Numbered from the stretch's first letter, positions 38,748 to 52,494 are shown. The stretch is DNA of 64,000 nucleotides from Streptomyces sp. NBC_01351 (GCF_036237315.1 NZ_CP108356.1:6825501-6889500); one strand, 5' to 3'. Notes: generated by a model not told the origin, from the sequence alone. Program-made: numbers and translations.

Positions 38748-39314
38748 GTGGCTTCCACGAACGACCTCAAGAACGGCATGGTGCTGAAGCTCGACGGGGG
38801 CCAGCTCTGGTCCGTCGTCGAGTTCCAGCACGTCAAGCCCGGCAAGGGCCCGGCCTTCGTGCGCACCAAGCTCAAGCACGTGCTCTCCGGCAAGGTCGTC
38901 GACAAGACCTTCAACGCCGGCACGAAGGTCGAGACCGCCACGATCGACCGGCGTGACATGCAGTTCTCGTACATGGACGGCGACTACTTCGTCTTCATGG
39001 ACGAGGAGACCTTCGACCAGCTGATGGTCGACCGCAAGGCCGTCGGCGACGCCGCCAACTTCCTGATCGAGGGCCGCACGGCCTCCGTCGCGCAGCACGA
39101 GGGCGAGGTGCTCTACGTCGAGCTCCCGGCCGCCGTCGAGCTCGTCATCCAGCACACCGACCCGGGCGTCCAGGGCGACCGCTCCACCGGTGGCACCAAG
39201 CCCGCGACGCTGGAGACCGGCCACGAGATCCAGGTCCCGCTCTTCATCAACACGGGCGAGAAGGTCAAGGTCGACACCCGCACCAGCGACTACCTCGGCC
39301 GGGTGAACAGCTAA
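38748..39314 (+). CDS. efp: Elongation factor P (PGKGP-loop type)
   Basis: A 188-residue three-domain factor that binds between P and E sites and rescues ribosomes stalled on polyproline. The loop of domain I is [14 protein letters not shown]; the PGKGP form (residues 31-35) is the actinobacterial subfamily that works without lysine modification, consistent with no EpmA/EpmB-like gene nearby. C-terminal signature [20 protein letters not shown] is present. GTG start. nusB begins two bases after the stop. Confidence 0.97.
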   Translation: MASTNDLKNGMVLKLDGGQLWSVVEFQHVKPGKGPAFVRTKLKHVLSGKVVDKTFNAGTKVETATIDRRDMQFSYMDGDYFVFMDEETFDQLMVDRKAVGDAANFLIEGRTASVAQHEGEVLYVELPAAVELVIQHTDPGVQGDRSTGGTKPATLETGHEIQVPLFINTGEKVKVDTRTSDYLGRVNS

Positions 39315-39316
39315 CC

Positions 39317-39748
39317 GTGGCTGCCCGGAGCAACGCGCGCAAGCGCGCTTTCCAGATCCTGTTCGAGGCCGACCAGCGCGGGGTGCCCGTGCGCGAGGTC
39401 CTCGCGGACTGGATCCGCCACGCGCGGTCGGACGACCGGCAGCCGCCGGTCAGCGCCTTCACGATGGATCTCGTCGAGGGTTACGCCAACAAGGTGAACC
39501 GCATCGACGACCTGATCGTCACCTACGCCGTGGACTGGGACCTCGACCGCATGCCGGTCGTGGACCGGAACATCCTGCGGCTCGGTGCCTACGAGCTGAT
39601 CTGGGTGGACGACACCCCGGACGCCGTGGCCATCGACGAGGCCGTCCAGCTGGCCAAGGAGTTCTCCACGGACGAGTCCCCCTCGTTCGTGAACGGGCTG
39701 CTGGCCCGTTTCAAGGACCTGAAGCCGAGCCTGCGCCGAGGCGAGTAG
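39317..39748 (+). CDS. nusB: Transcription antitermination protein NusB
   Basis: A 143-residue all-helical protein that with NusE(S10) binds boxA RNA in rRNA antitermination. Motifs ARKRAFQILFEADQRG at the N-terminus and VDRNILRLGAYELIW and SPSFVNGLLARF near the C-terminus are typical. GTG start two bases after efp. Followed by a strong terminator. Confidence 0.96.
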   Translation: MAARSNARKRAFQILFEADQRGVPVREVLADWIRHARSDDRQPPVSAFTMDLVEGYANKVNRIDDLIVTYAVDWDLDRMPVVDRNILRLGAYELIWVDDTPDAVAIDEAVQLAKEFSTDESPSFVNGLLARFKDLKPSLRRGE

Positions 39749-39769
39749 CCTCCGGCGGGTTTCGGTCGA

Positions 39770-39810
39770 GCGGAGGGGCCGCAGCGTTTCGCTGCGGCCC
39801 CTCCGCTTTG
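39770..39810 (+). terminator. Terminator after nusB
   Basis: Perfect 16-bp stem GCGGAGGGGCCGCAGC (39770-39785) with its complement at 39791-39806 around GTTTC, followed by TTTG. It ends the efp-nusB transcript. Confidence 0.9.
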
Positions 39811-39850
39811 CTGCTTTGGCCATGGCTGCTCCGGTGGGGCAGACGCAAAA

Positions 39851-39891
39851 CGGCGGGTGCCGGGAGCCTCTCGGACTCCCGGCACCCGCCG
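39851..39891 (-). terminator. Terminator after bldD
   Basis: CGGCGGGTGCCGGGAG at 39851-39866 pairs perfectly with 39876-39891 around a nine-base loop. On the minus strand it lies ~30 bases beyond the bldD stop and is followed by TTTTGCG. Confidence 0.88.
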
Positions 39892-39919
39892 GTAAACGTT
39901 TCTGCTGGGACTGGCCGGA

Positions 39920-40420
39920 CTAGATGTCCTCGTGGGCCACCGCACGACGGGCGTCCGCGTCCAGGACGCCCCAGCTGATGAGCTGCTCGGTCAGGACCGA
40001 GGGGGACTGGTCGTAGATGACGGCCAGCGTGCGCAGGTCGTCCTGGCGGATGGACAGCACCTTGCCGTTGTAGTCGCCGCGCTGGCTCTGGATCGTGGCC
40101 GCGTAACGCTGGAGCGGGCCGGCCTTCTCGGCGGGCACGCCCGCCAGGCGCTCCAGGTCGAGGCGCAGCTTCGGCGGCGGCTCGGCAGCCCCGCCGGGAG
40201 TCGTGCCGGGCAGCAGTTCCTGCACCGGAACCCCGTAGAAGTCCGCCAGCTCGGCAAGGCGCTGGACGGTCACGGCGCGGTCCCCGCGCTCGTAAGAACC
40301 GACCACCACGGCCTTCCATCGGCCCTGGGACTTCTCCTCGACACCGTGAAGGGAGAGGCCCTGCTGGGTGCGGATGGCGCGGAGCTTGGCCCCGAGCTGT
40401 TTGGCGTATTCGCTGGACAT
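39920..40420 (-). CDS. bldD: Developmental master repressor BldD
   Basis: A 166-residue regulator that holds off sporulation genes during vegetative growth when dimerised by tetrameric cyclic-di-GMP. The N-terminal HTH (residues ~5-70) reads KLRAIRTQQGLSLHGVEEKS. The c-di-GMP signature RGD-x8-RQDD is intact: Arg114-Gly-Asp116 and Arg125-Gln-Asp-Asp128. The internal ATG at 40420 is chosen because it gives the known MSSEYAKQLGAKLRAIR N-terminus; the frame is open 17 codons upstream. BldD boxes ~105-130 bases upstream indicate autoregulation. Confidence 0.98.
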   Translation of the reverse strand: MSSEYAKQLGAKLRAIRTQQGLSLHGVEEKSQGRWKAVVVGSYERGDRAVTVQRLAELADFYGVPVQELLPGTTPGGAAEPPPKLRLDLERLAGVPAEKAGPLQRYAATIQSQRGDYNGKVLSIRQDDLRTLAVIYDQSPSVLTEQLISWGVLDADARRAVAHEDI

Positions 40421-40431
40421 AACGCTCCCGG

Positions 40432-40471
40432 ACGCTGTGACGCTGTGACGACATGGACGCTGTGACGACAT
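40432..40471. repeat. Direct repeats in the bldD leader
   Basis: ACGCTGTGACGACAT occurs perfectly at 40440-40454 and 40457-40471 (17-base period), preceded by a partial copy ACGCTGTGACG at 40432-40442. They lie between the bldD start and its operator region. Confidence 0.8.
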
Positions 40472-40506
40472 ACAACATGACCACGTGCGGCTCCGCCGCG
40501 CGGCTG

Positions 40507-40536
40507 GTAACTCACTGTGAGGTTACGCAGCGTTAC
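40507..40536. promoter_or_regulatory. Two BldD boxes upstream of bldD
   Basis: GTTACGCAGCGTTAC at 40522-40536 fits every fixed position of the published BldD consensus nTnACnC(A/T)GnGTnAn. A second site, GTAACTCACTGTGAG at 40507-40521, fits with one mismatch (C for the central G). The two 15-bp sites abut. Position upstream of bldD matches its known negative autoregulation. Confidence 0.85.
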
Positions 40537-40679
40537 TTGGGTGCGTCAAGCCGAATGGTCTCCATCGCCCCCTCAAGAGGCGTCCCAGGAGCCCCGTGCG
40601 CGCCCCCGCGCCCCAGCCCCGTGCGGGTTGGGCACCCGGGCCCTGGTACCGTGTGAGAAGTACATCAGACGTCCTTTAA

Positions 40680-41309
<630 letters not shown>

Positions 41310-41402
41310 CCCGTACGAACGGCCGGGTCCCTTCCGGGGTCCGCGCCGCAGTCTGCCCTGCCCGACCCCAGCCTGCCCTCCTGACCTACGGAGCCATCCA
41401 AG

Positions 41403-42392
41403 ATGAAGCGCCACCTCATCTCGGCCGCCGATCTCACGCGCGACGACGCCGTCCTGATCCTCGACACCGCCGAGGAGATGGCCCGCGTCGCGGACCGGCC
41501 GATCAAGAAGCTGCCCACCCTGCGCGGCCTCACCGTCGTCAACCTCTTCTTCGAGGACTCGACCCGCACCCGGATCTCCTTCGAGGCGGCCGCCAAGCGG
41601 CTCTCCGCCGACGTCATCAACTTCTCCGCCAAGGGTTCCTCCGTTTCCAAGGGCGAATCCCTGAAGGACACCGCGTTGACCCTGGAGGCCATGGGCGCCG
41701 ACGCGGTCGTCATCCGCCACCACGCCTCCGGAGCCCCCTACCGGCTCGCGACCTCCGGCTGGATCGACTCCGCCGTGGTCAACGCCGGCGACGGCACCCA
41801 CGAGCACCCCACCCAGGCCCTGCTGGACGCCTTCACCATGCGCCGCCGCCTCGTCGGCCGCGACGCGGGCCTCGGCAAGGACCTGAACGGCCGCCGCATC
41901 ACCATCGTCGGCGACGTCCTGCACAGCCGCGTGGCCCGCTCCAACGTCCAGCTGCTGCACACCCTCGGCGCCGAGGTCACCGTCGTGGCCCCGCCGACCC
42001 TGGTCCCCATCGGCGTAGAGAGCTGGCCGTGCGAGGTCTCGTACAGCCTCGACGACGTGCTGCCGAAGTCCGACGCTGTGATGATGCTGCGTGTGCAGCG
42101 CGAACGCATGAACGCCGCCTTCTTCCCGACCGAGCGCGAGTACTCCCGCCGGTACGGGCTCGACGGCGACCGCATGGCGAAGATGCCCGAGCACGCCATC
42201 GTGATGCACCCCGGCCCGATGAACCGCGGCATGGAGATCACCGCCCAGGTCGCCGACTCCGACCGCTGCACCGCCGTGGAACAGGTCGCGAACGGCGTCT
42301 CCACCCGGATGGCCGTCCTGTACCTGCTGCTCGGAGGCTCCGAGCCCGCCGTCACCACCACCAGCACGCCCCGCATCGAGGAGAGCAAGTAA
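41403..42392 (+). CDS. pyrB: Aspartate carbamoyltransferase catalytic subunit
   Basis: A 329-residue transcarbamylase making carbamoyl-aspartate. The carbamoyl-phosphate site [26 protein letters not shown] and the [15 protein letters not shown] aspartate-side motif are intact. A C-terminal extension of ~20 residues ([18 protein letters not shown]) is added. No pyrI is present, as usual in actinobacteria. Two bases separate its stop from pyrC. Confidence 0.97.
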   Translation: MKRHLISAADLTRDDAVLILDTAEEMARVADRPIKKLPTLRGLTVVNLFFEDSTRTRISFEAAAKRLSADVINFSAKGSSVSKGESLKDTALTLEAMGADAVVIRHHASGAPYRLATSGWIDSAVVNAGDGTHEHPTQALLDAFTMRRRLVGRDAGLGKDLNGRRITIVGDVLHSRVARSNVQLLHTLGAEVTVVAPPTLVPIGVESWPCEVSYSLDDVLPKSDAVMMLRVQRERMNAAFFPTEREYSRRYGLDGDRMAKMPEHAIVMHPGPMNRGMEITAQVADSDRCTAVEQVANGVSTRMAVLYLLLGGSEPAVTTTSTPRIEESK

Positions 42393-42394
42393 AG

Positions 42395-43681
42395 ATGAGC
42401 AAGATCCTGATCCGTGGCGCGAAGGTACTCGGTGGCGAGGCGCAGGACGTCCTGATCGACGGCGAGACCATCGCCGAGGTCGGAACCGGGCTGTCCGCCG
42501 AGGGCGCGACCGTCATCGAGGCCGAGGGCCAGATCCTCCTCCCCGGCCTCGTCGACCTGCACACCCACCTGCGCGAGCCCGGCCGCGAGGACTCCGAGAC
42601 GGTCCTCACCGGCACCCGCGCCGCCGCCTCCGGCGGCTACACCGCCGTCTTCGCCATGGCGAACACCTTCCCGGTCGCCGACACCGCGGGCGTCGTCGAG
42701 CAGGTCTGGCGCCTGGGCAAGGAGTCCGGCTACTGCGACGTGCAGCCCATCGGCGCCGTCACCGTCGGCCTGGAGGGCAAGCAGCTCTCCGAGCTGGGCG
42801 CCATGCACGACTCCGCCGCCCGCGTCACCGTCTTCTCCGACGACGGCAAGTGCGTCGACGACGCCGTGATCATGCGCCGCGCCCTGGAGTACGTGAAGGC
42901 GTTCGGCGGCGTCGTCGCCCAGCACGCCCAGGAGCCCCGTCTCACCGAGGGCGCCCAGATGAACGAGGGCGTCGTCTCCGCCGAGCTGGGCCTGGGCGGC
43001 TGGCCGGCCGTCGCCGAGGAGTCGATCATCGCCCGCGACGTGCTCCTCGCCGAGCACGTCGGCTCCCGCGTCCACATCTGCCACCTCTCCACCGCCGGCT
43101 CCGTCGAGATCGTCCGCTGGGCCAAGGCCCGCGGCATCGACGTCACCGCCGAGGTCACCCCGCACCACCTGCTCCTCACCGACGAGCTCGTGCGCTCGTA
43201 CAACGCGGTCTACAAGGTCAACCCGCCGCTGCGCACCGAGCGCGACGTGCTGGCCCTGCGCGAGGCGCTCGCCGACGGCACGATCGACATCGTCGCCACC
43301 GACCACGCCCCGCACCCGCACGAGGACAAGGACTGCGAGTGGGCCGCCGCCGCCATGGGCATGGTCGGCCTGGAGACCGCGCTGTCCGTCGTCCAGCAGA
43401 CGATGGTGGAGACCGGACTGCTCGACTGGGCGGGCGTCGCCGAGCGGATGTCCTTCGCGCCGGCGCGCATCGGCAGCCTCGACAACCACGGCCGTCCCGT
43501 CTCGGCAGGTGAACCCGCGAACCTGACCTTGGTCGATACCTCGTACCGTGGTGTCGTGGACCCCGCACACTTCGCCTCCCGCAGCCGCAACACGCCTTAC
43601 GAGGGCCGTGAGCTGCCGGGTCGCGTCACTCACACCTTCCTGCGGGGCCGGGCAACGGTCGTGGACGGGACGCTGGCGTGA
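42395..43681 (+). CDS. pyrC: Dihydroorotase
   Basis: A 428-residue amidohydrolase closing carbamoyl-aspartate to dihydroorotate. Metal motif [17 protein letters not shown], the [12 protein letters not shown] region and the catalytic [11 protein letters not shown] loop are present. The sequence follows the ~430-residue PyrC type found with PyrB in actinobacteria and Bacillus. Its stop overlaps the start of the next gene (GTGA). Confidence 0.97.
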   Translation: MSKILIRGAKVLGGEAQDVLIDGETIAEVGTGLSAEGATVIEAEGQILLPGLVDLHTHLREPGREDSETVLTGTRAAASGGYTAVFAMANTFPVADTAGVVEQVWRLGKESGYCDVQPIGAVTVGLEGKQLSELGAMHDSAARVTVFSDDGKCVDDAVIMRRALEYVKAFGGVVAQHAQEPRLTEGAQMNEGVVSAELGLGGWPAVAEESIIARDVLLAEHVGSRVHICHLSTAGSVEIVRWAKARGIDVTAEVTPHHLLLTDELVRSYNAVYKVNPPLRTERDVLALREALADGTIDIVATDHAPHPHEDKDCEWAAAAMGMVGLETALSVVQQTMVETGLLDWAGVAERMSFAPARIGSLDNHGRPVSAGEPANLTLVDTSYRGVVDPAHFASRSRNTPYEGRELPGRVTHTFLRGRATVVDGTLA

Positions 43682-44259
43682 CACCTGCAGTAATCCAACT
43701 GGCCGCCGAGGCCGCCGAACGACAGTCGGCGGAGGTGACCAGTGTCGGCGCCCGCATCGCGTGGGTGATCGGCCTTACCGTCTTCGTCGCGTTCGTGTAC
43801 TGGCTGATGCGGCAAGGCTGGAAATGGCGCGGCGCCCTGCAGAACGACCTGCCGGAGCTGCCCGCCACCCCCGAAGGTCTCCCCGCGCACCGGCTGGCCC
43901 TGACCGGCCGCTACCACGGGTCCACCACCGCCGGACAGTGGCTCGACCGGATCGTCGCCCACGGCCTGGGCGTCCGCAGCCGGGTGGAGCTCACGCTCAC
44001 CGATGCGGGCCTCGACGTGGTCCGACCGGGTGCCACCGACTTCTTCGTACCGACCGCGCAGCTGCGCGGCGCCCGCCTCGACAAGGGAATCGCGGGCAAG
44101 GTACTCACCGAGGGCGGACTGCTCGTCGTCACATGGGCGCATGGCGACAAGCTGATCGACTCCGGATTCCGCTCCGACCGCGCGGCCGAACACGCCGCCT
44201 GGGTCGAAGCGATCAACCTCATGAACCAATCCATCACGACGGAAGGCGCCGAACGATGA
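43678..44259 (+). CDS. PH-like-domain membrane protein inside the pyr operon
   Basis: A 193-residue protein with one N-terminal membrane helix (residues ~24-44, [20 protein letters not shown]), then a ~135-residue soluble domain ([15 protein letters not shown] ... [34 protein letters not shown]) resembling a bacterial PH-like fold. No catalytic motif is visible. It is coupled at both ends: GTGA with pyrC and ATGA with carA. Its function is unknown, but its fixed place suggests a role linked to pyrimidine synthesis or enzyme localisation. Confidence 0.88.
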   Translation: MTPAVIQLAAEAAERQSAEVTSVGARIAWVIGLTVFVAFVYWLMRQGWKWRGALQNDLPELPATPEGLPAHRLALTGRYHGSTTAGQWLDRIVAHGLGVRSRVELTLTDAGLDVVRPGATDFFVPTAQLRGARLDKGIAGKVLTEGGLLVVTWAHGDKLIDSGFRSDRAAEHAAWVEAINLMNQSITTEGAER

Positions 44260-45405
44260 CGACCTCCACCAGGGGAGCAGCCAAAACTCCCGCCGTACTC
44301 GTCCTGGAGGACGGTCGGATCTTCCGCGGCCGCGCCTACGGCGCCCACGGGGAGACCTTCGGTGAGGCCGTGTTCTCCACCGGAATGACCGGCTACCAGG
44401 AGACCCTCACCGACCCGTCGTACCACCGCCAGGTCGTCGTGATGACCGCCCCGCACGTGGGCAACACCGGCGTCAACGACGAGGACCCCGAGTCCTCCCG
44501 CATCTGGGTGTCCGGCTACGTCGTGCGCGACCCCGCCCGCGTCCCCTCCAACTGGCGCTCTCAGCGCTCGCTGGACGAGGAGCTGGTCAAGCAGGGCGTC
44601 GTCGGCATCAGCGGCATCGACACCCGCGCCCTCACCCGCCACCTGCGCGAGCGCGGCGCCATGCGCGTCGGCATCTTCTCCGGCAACGCCGTCTCCGACG
44701 ACGGCATGCTCCTCGCGAAGGTCCGCCAGGCCCCCGAGATGACGGGCGCGAACCTCTCCGCCGAGGTCGCCACCAAGGAGACCTACGTGGTCCCCGCCAT
44801 CGGTGAGAAGAAGTTCACCGTGGCCGCCGTCGACCTGGGCATCAAGGGCATGACCCCGCACCGGATGGCCGAGCGCGGCATCGAGGTGCACGTGCTGCCC
44901 GCCACCGCCACCGCCGAGGACGTGTACGCGGTCAACCCGGACGGCGTGTTCTTCTCCAACGGCCCGGGCGACCCGGCCACCGCCGACCACGCGGTCTCGG
45001 TCATGCAGAGCGTCCTCGCCCGCAAGACCCCGCTCTTCGGCATCTGCTTCGGCAACCAGATCCTGGGCCGCGCGCTCGGCTTCGGCACGTACAAGCTGAA
45101 GTACGGCCACCGCGGCATCAACCAGCCGGTGCAGGACCGCACCACCGGCAAGGTCGAGATCACGGCGCACAACCACGGCTTCGCCGTGGACGCCCCCCTC
45201 GACAAGGTGTCCGAGACCCCCTACGGCCGCGCCGAGGTCTCCCACGTCTGCCTGAACGACAACGTCGTGGAAGGCCTCCAGCTGCTCGACCAGCCGGCCT
45301 TCTCCGTCCAGTACCACCCCGAGGCGGCTGCCGGCCCGCACGATGCCGCGTACCTCTTCGACCGCTTCACGTCTTTGATGAGCACCGCCCAGATGGAGGC
45401 CGATC

Positions 45406-45413
<8 letters not shown>
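44256..45413 (+). CDS. carA: Carbamoyl-phosphate synthase small subunit (glutaminase)
   Basis: A 385-residue subunit that hydrolyses glutamine to feed ammonia to CarB. Nucleophile Cys264 lies in [11 protein letters not shown]; the His/Glu pair is in [13 protein letters not shown]. The N-terminal CarA domain carries [18 protein letters not shown]. Its last eight bases overlap carB (GTG at 45406). Confidence 0.97.
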
Positions 45414-48714
<3,301 letters not shown>

Positions 48715-48726
48715 CAGCCCCGTACG

Positions 48727-48767
48727 AAAGGGGGGCACCGGCGACAGCCACCGGTGTCCCCCCTTTC
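48727..48767 (+). terminator. Hairpin between carB and pyrD
   Basis: AAAGGGGGGCACCGG at 48727-48741 pairs with 48751-48766 with a single bulged T and a nine-base loop; it ends in CCCCCCTTTC. It could partly terminate the operon before pyrD and pyrF. Confidence 0.8.
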
Positions 48768-48794
48768 TTGAGCGCCAAAGGGATATTTCGGACG

Positions 48795-49910
48795 ATGTAC
48801 AAACTGTTCTTCAACCTCGTCTTCAAGCACATGGACCCCGAGCAGGCCCACTACATGGCCTTCCGCTGGATCCGCCTCGCCGCCCGCACCCCCGTGCTCC
48901 GCACCTTCGTCGCGGCGGCCCTCGCGCCCCGCTACAAGGAACTGCGCACCGAGGCCCTCGGCCTGCGGATGCACGGCCCCTTCGGGCTCGCGGCTGGCTT
49001 CGACAAGAACGCCGTCGCCATCGACGGCATGTCGATGCTCGGCTTCGACCACATCGAGATCGGCACCGTCACCGCCCAGGCCCAGCCCGGCAACCCGAAG
49101 AAGCGCCTCTTCCGGCTCGTGCCGGACCGCGCGCTGATCAACCGGATGGGCTTCAACAACGAGGGCTCGGCGGCCGTCGCGGAGCGCCTGGCGGCCCGTA
49201 GGGCAGTCTTCAACACCGTCGTCGGCGTCAACATCGGCAAGACCAAGGTCGTGCCCGAGGAGGAGGCCGTCGGCGACTACGTGACCTCCACCGAGCGCCT
49301 GGCCCGGCACGCCGACTACCTCGTCGTGAACGTCTCCTCGCCCAACACGCCGGGCCTGCGCAACCTCCAGGCGACGGAGTCGCTGCGCCCGCTGCTGACC
49401 GCCGTACGGGAAGCCGCCGACCGGGTGGTCACCGACCGCCGGGTCCCGCTGCTGGTCAAGATCGCCCCGGACCTGGCCGACGAGGACGTCGACGCCGTCG
49501 CCGACCTCGCCCTGGAGCTGGGCCTGGACGGCATCATCGCCACGAACACGACGATCGCGCGTGAGGGCCTCGGCCTGCGCTCCGACCCCTCCCTGATCAA
49601 GGAGACCGGAGGCCTGTCCGGAGCCCCCGTCAAGGTGCGCTCCCTGGAGGTCCTGCGCCGCCTGTACGCCCGCGTGGGCGACCGGATCGTACTGGTGGGC
49701 GTCGGGGGCATCGAGAACGCCGAGGACGCCTGGCAGCGGATCCTGGCCGGTGCCACGCTCGTCCAGGGCTACAGCGCCTTCATCTACGAGGGCCCGTTCT
49801 ACGCCCGCGCCATCCACAAGGGCCTGGCCGCCCGCCTGGCCACCAGCCCGTACGCGACGCTCGCGGAAGCGGTCGGCGCCGAGACCAAGGCCCGAAAGGC
49901 AGCGAAGTGA
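48795..49910 (+). CDS. pyrD: Dihydroorotate dehydrogenase (quinone), class 2
   Basis: A 371-residue flavoenzyme oxidising dihydroorotate and passing electrons to membrane quinones. The amphipathic N-terminus ([21 protein letters not shown]) that docks to the membrane marks class 2. The catalytic serine lies in [10 protein letters not shown] (Ser181/182); FMN residues are in LAAGFDKNA and [13 protein letters not shown]. The internal ATG at 48795 is chosen on this N-terminus. pyrF starts within its last codons (GTGA). Confidence 0.96.
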   Translation: MYKLFFNLVFKHMDPEQAHYMAFRWIRLAARTPVLRTFVAAALAPRYKELRTEALGLRMHGPFGLAAGFDKNAVAIDGMSMLGFDHIEIGTVTAQAQPGNPKKRLFRLVPDRALINRMGFNNEGSAAVAERLAARRAVFNTVVGVNIGKTKVVPEEEAVGDYVTSTERLARHADYLVVNVSSPNTPGLRNLQATESLRPLLTAVREAADRVVTDRRVPLLVKIAPDLADEDVDAVADLALELGLDGIIATNTTIAREGLGLRSDPSLIKETGGLSGAPVKVRSLEVLRRLYARVGDRIVLVGVGGIENAEDAWQRILAGATLVQGYSAFIYEGPFYARAIHKGLAARLATSPYATLAEAVGAETKARKAAK

Positions 49911-50755
49911 GCCCTGTGACCGTGACTCCGTTCGGCACCCGCCTCCGCGAGGCGATGGACACCCGGGGCCCGCTGTGCGTGGGCATCGACCCGCACGCCG
50001 CGCTGCTGGCGCAGTGGGGCCTGAACGACGACATCGCGGGCCTGGAGCGCTTCTCCCGTACGGTCGTCGAGGCGCTGGCGGACTCCGTGGCGGTCTTCAA
50101 GCCCCAGGCGGCCTTCTTCGAGCGGTTCGGCTCGCGGGGCGTCGCGGTGCTGGAGCAGACCGTGGCCGACGCCCGCGCGGCGGGCACCCTCGTGGTGATG
50201 GACGCCAAGCGGGGCGACATCGGCTCGACCATGGCGGCGTACGCCTCGGCCTTCCTGGACCCGGCGTCGCCGCTCTTCTCCGACGCGCTGACGGTCTCCC
50301 CGTACCTGGGCTACGGGTCGCTGCGCCCGGCCGTCGACCTCGCCCGGGAGTCCGGAGCGGGTCTGTTCGTCCTGGCCCTGACCTCGAACCCGGAGGGGGC
50401 GGAGGTTCAGCGGGCGGTGCGGGAGGACGGTCTGTCGGTGGGTGCGACGATGCTGGCGCACCTTGCGGCGGAGAACGAGGGCGCGGAGCCCATGGGCTCC
50501 TTCGGGGCCGTGGTCGGCGCCACGCTCGGCGACCTGTCCTCCTTCGACCTGGACATCAACGGGCCGCTCCTGGCGCCGGGGCTCGGTGCGCAGGGCGCCA
50601 CCGCCGCCGACCTCCCGAAGGTCTTCGGCGCGGCCGTGCGCAACGTCGTCCCGAACGTGTCGCGGGGCGTGCTGAAGCACGGGCCGGACGTCGCGGCGCT
50701 GCGCGCGAGCGCGGACGCGTTCGCGGACGAGATCCGCGAGGCCGTCGCCGCGTAG
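49907..50755 (+). CDS. pyrF: Orotidine 5'-phosphate decarboxylase (type 2)
   Basis: A 282-residue decarboxylase forming UMP, the last step of the pathway. The active-site motif VVMDAKRGDIGSTM has Lys101 and the Asp residues needed; PLCVGIDPH begins the barrel. This longer form is the actinobacterial/myxobacterial type 2 enzyme. GTG at 49907 overlaps the pyrD stop; GTG at 49916 is an alternative. A repeat (copy G) follows. Confidence 0.95.
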   Translation: MSPVTVTPFGTRLREAMDTRGPLCVGIDPHAALLAQWGLNDDIAGLERFSRTVVEALADSVAVFKPQAAFFERFGSRGVAVLEQTVADARAAGTLVVMDAKRGDIGSTMAAYASAFLDPASPLFSDALTVSPYLGYGSLRPAVDLARESGAGLFVLALTSNPEGAEVQRAVREDGLSVGATMLAHLAAENEGAEPMGSFGAVVGATLGDLSSFDLDINGPLLAPGLGAQGATAADLPKVFGAAVRNVVPNVSRGVLKHGPDVAALRASADAFADEIREAVAA

Positions 50756-50781
50756 CCCCTGCGGGGATGCCCGGCGGTCCG

Positions 50782-50883
50782 GGTGCGGCGCCGTTGCCGG
50801 GGGCGCTGCCCCCGGACCCCCGCGCCTCAAACGCCGGCGAGGCTGAAGGTGCCGCTCCTCAATCGCCGGAGGGGCCGGATCTC
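50782..50883. repeat. Modular palindromic repeat, copy G (left arm plus degenerate second core)
   Basis: TGCGGCGCCGTTGCCGGGGG onward forms CCGGGGGCGCTGCCCCCGG, followed by CGCGCCTCAAACGCCGGCGA and GGCTGAA. The right arm is missing; instead a diverged core in the same orientation (GCTCCTCAATCGCCGGAGGG) follows at ~50855. It starts ~27 bases after the pyrF stop. Confidence 0.85.
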
Positions 50884-51057
50884 GGCTGATGCCGTCCGCC
50901 TCCGCAGAACGCGAATTCGGTGCCTCCACGATGCCGTCGGGCGGGTTCGTCGCACTGCTTGACGAAAATCGAACGGCTTTCCTCGGACAAAACCGGGGTG
51001 GTATGTCCGTGATGTACGGTTCAGTGGAGGCTGACCAGGACTTTTCGTCCGTTCTCG

Positions 51058-51086
51058 CTGACTGGAGCGGCCTTGGCCGCTAGTCT
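51058..51086 (+). promoter_or_regulatory. Candidate vegetative promoter for sIHF
   Basis: CTGACT at 51058-51063 and TAGTCT at 51081-51086 are 17 bases apart, close to the streptomycete housekeeping pattern TTGACn-TAGnnT. It implies a leader of ~115 bases. The rest of the 50.9-51.2 kb gap shows one small AGCGGCC-TT-GGCCGCT dyad overlapping the spacer and nothing else I can support. Confidence 0.4.
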
Positions 51087-51207
51087 CCGAGCAGAGTGAA
51101 CGTGCAGCGAACGAGTAATACCGCTGTTCGGGAGCTCGCCTTGTGTGGTGCCTTCGGGTTACCCACTGGTCCGTATCCGACAGTTCGACATCCGAGGTGA
51201 CGTAGGC

Positions 51208-51531
51208 GTGGCTCTTCCGCCCCTTACCCCTGAACAGCGCGCAGCCGCGCTCGAAAAGGCCGCCGCGGCTCGCCGGGAGCGGGCCGAGGTCAAGAATCGA
51301 CTCAAGCACTCCGGCGCCTCGCTCCAAGAGGTCATCAAGACAGGTCAGGAGAACGACGTCATCGGCAAGATGAAGGTCTCCGCCCTGCTGGAGTCCCTGC
51401 CTGGCGTGGGCAAGGTCCGCGCCAAGCAGATCATGGAGCGCCTCGGCATCTCCGAGTCCCGGCGTGTCCGAGGTCTCGGTTCCAACCAGATCGCTTCTCT
51501 GGAGCGTGAGTTCGGCACTCCTGCCGGCTGA
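51208..51531 (+). CDS. sihF: Actinobacterial integration host factor sIHF
   Basis: A 107-residue nucleoid-associated protein unrelated in sequence to E. coli IHF; it binds DNA and affects topology, sporulation and antibiotic output in Streptomyces. A long N-terminal helix ([23 protein letters not shown]) precedes the helix-two-turns-helix DNA-binding fold ([19 protein letters not shown]). The GTG at 51208 gives the known [10 protein letters not shown] start with GAGGTGA upstream; an open frame extends 21 codons further 5'. Confidence 0.96.
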   Translation: MALPPLTPEQRAAALEKAAAARRERAEVKNRLKHSGASLQEVIKTGQENDVIGKMKVSALLESLPGVGKVRAKQIMERLGISESRRVRGLGSNQIASLEREFGTPAG

Positions 51532-51592
51532 CGCGTCGCCCGGAGTCCTTCCCGCGTTCTCAGGCAGTCCCTGGAACCTGGATAATCGCTCT

Positions 51593-52156
51593 ATGGCAGC
51601 AGAGGTTCGTCCGCGGCTGACCGTGCTCTCCGGCCCCTCGGGGGTCGGCAAGAGCACGGTCGTCGCGCATATGCGCAAGGTCCACCCCGAGGTCTGGCTC
51701 TCGGTGTCGGCCACCACCCGCAAGCCGCGGCCCGGTGAGCGACACGGAATCCAGTACTTCTTCGTCAACGACGACGAGTTCGACAAGCTGATCGCCAACG
51801 GCGAGCTGCTGGAGTGGGCCGAGTTCGCGGGCAACCGCTACGGCACACCGCGCGGCGCGGTGCTGGAACGCCTCGACAACGGCGAGCCGGTACTGCTGGA
51901 GATCGATCTCCAGGGCGCTCGGCTCGTCCGCGAGTCGATGCCCGAAGCCCAACTGGTCTTCCTGGCACCTCCGAGCTGGGACGAGCTGGTCCGCCGCCTG
52001 ACCGGGCGGGGCACCGAATCCCCGGAGGTCATCGAGCGCCGGCTCGACACCGCCAAGATCGAACTCGCTGCCGAATCCGAGTTCGACACCACCCTCGTCA
52101 ATACCTCCGTCGAGGACGTGGCGCGTGAGCTGCTAGCCTTGATGGAAGTTGTCTGA
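51593..52156 (+). CDS. gmk: Guanylate kinase
   Basis: A 187-residue kinase turning GMP into GDP. Walker A is [10 protein letters not shown] (residues 13-22). GMP-binding residues are seen in [14 protein letters not shown] and GNRYGTPR, and [11 protein letters not shown] carries the Walker B-like acid. ATG at 51593 is chosen over a further upstream start by family length. It precedes rpoZ, the common gmk-rpoZ pairing that elsewhere includes spoT. Confidence 0.97.
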   Translation: MAAEVRPRLTVLSGPSGVGKSTVVAHMRKVHPEVWLSVSATTRKPRPGERHGIQYFFVNDDEFDKLIANGELLEWAEFAGNRYGTPRGAVLERLDNGEPVLLEIDLQGARLVRESMPEAQLVFLAPPSWDELVRRLTGRGTESPEVIERRLDTAKIELAAESEFDTTLVNTSVEDVARELLALMEVV

Positions 52157-52221
52157 TCGTTGGTCGATTTTTAATGATCGATCAATGCTTGATCTTTCAC
52201 CCATTCTTCGGAAGGTAGAGC

Positions 52222-52494
52222 GTGTCCTCTTCCATCACTGCGCCCGAGGGCATCATCAACCCGCCGATCGACGAGCTGCTCGAGGCCACGGACTCGAAGT
52301 ACAGCCTCGTGATCTACGCGGCCAAGCGTGCGCGTCAGATCAACGCGTACTACTCGCAGCTCGGTGAGGGCCTGCTGGAGTACGTAGGCCCGCTGGTGGA
52401 CACCCACGTCCACGAGAAGCCGCTTTCGATCGCGCTGCGCGAGATCAACGCGGGTCTGCTGACCTCCGAGGCCATCGAGGCCCCGCCCCAGTAA
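52222..52494 (+). CDS. rpoZ: RNA polymerase omega subunit
   Basis: A 90-residue subunit that helps assemble RNA polymerase. The conserved [20 protein letters not shown] and [12 protein letters not shown] helices are intact. GTG start with GGAAGGTAGAG upstream. A perfect terminator follows at once. Confidence 0.97.
   Translation: MSSSITAPEGIINPPIDELLEATDSKYSLVIYAAKRARQINAYYSQLGEGLLEYVGPLVDTHVHEKPLSIALREINAGLLTSEAIEAPPQ

Noticed and set aside
50889..51083. 64-codon plus-strand frame between pyrF and sIHF
   Set aside because: It has no recognisable similarity, lacks a convincing ribosome binding site and lies over the likely promoter region of sIHF.
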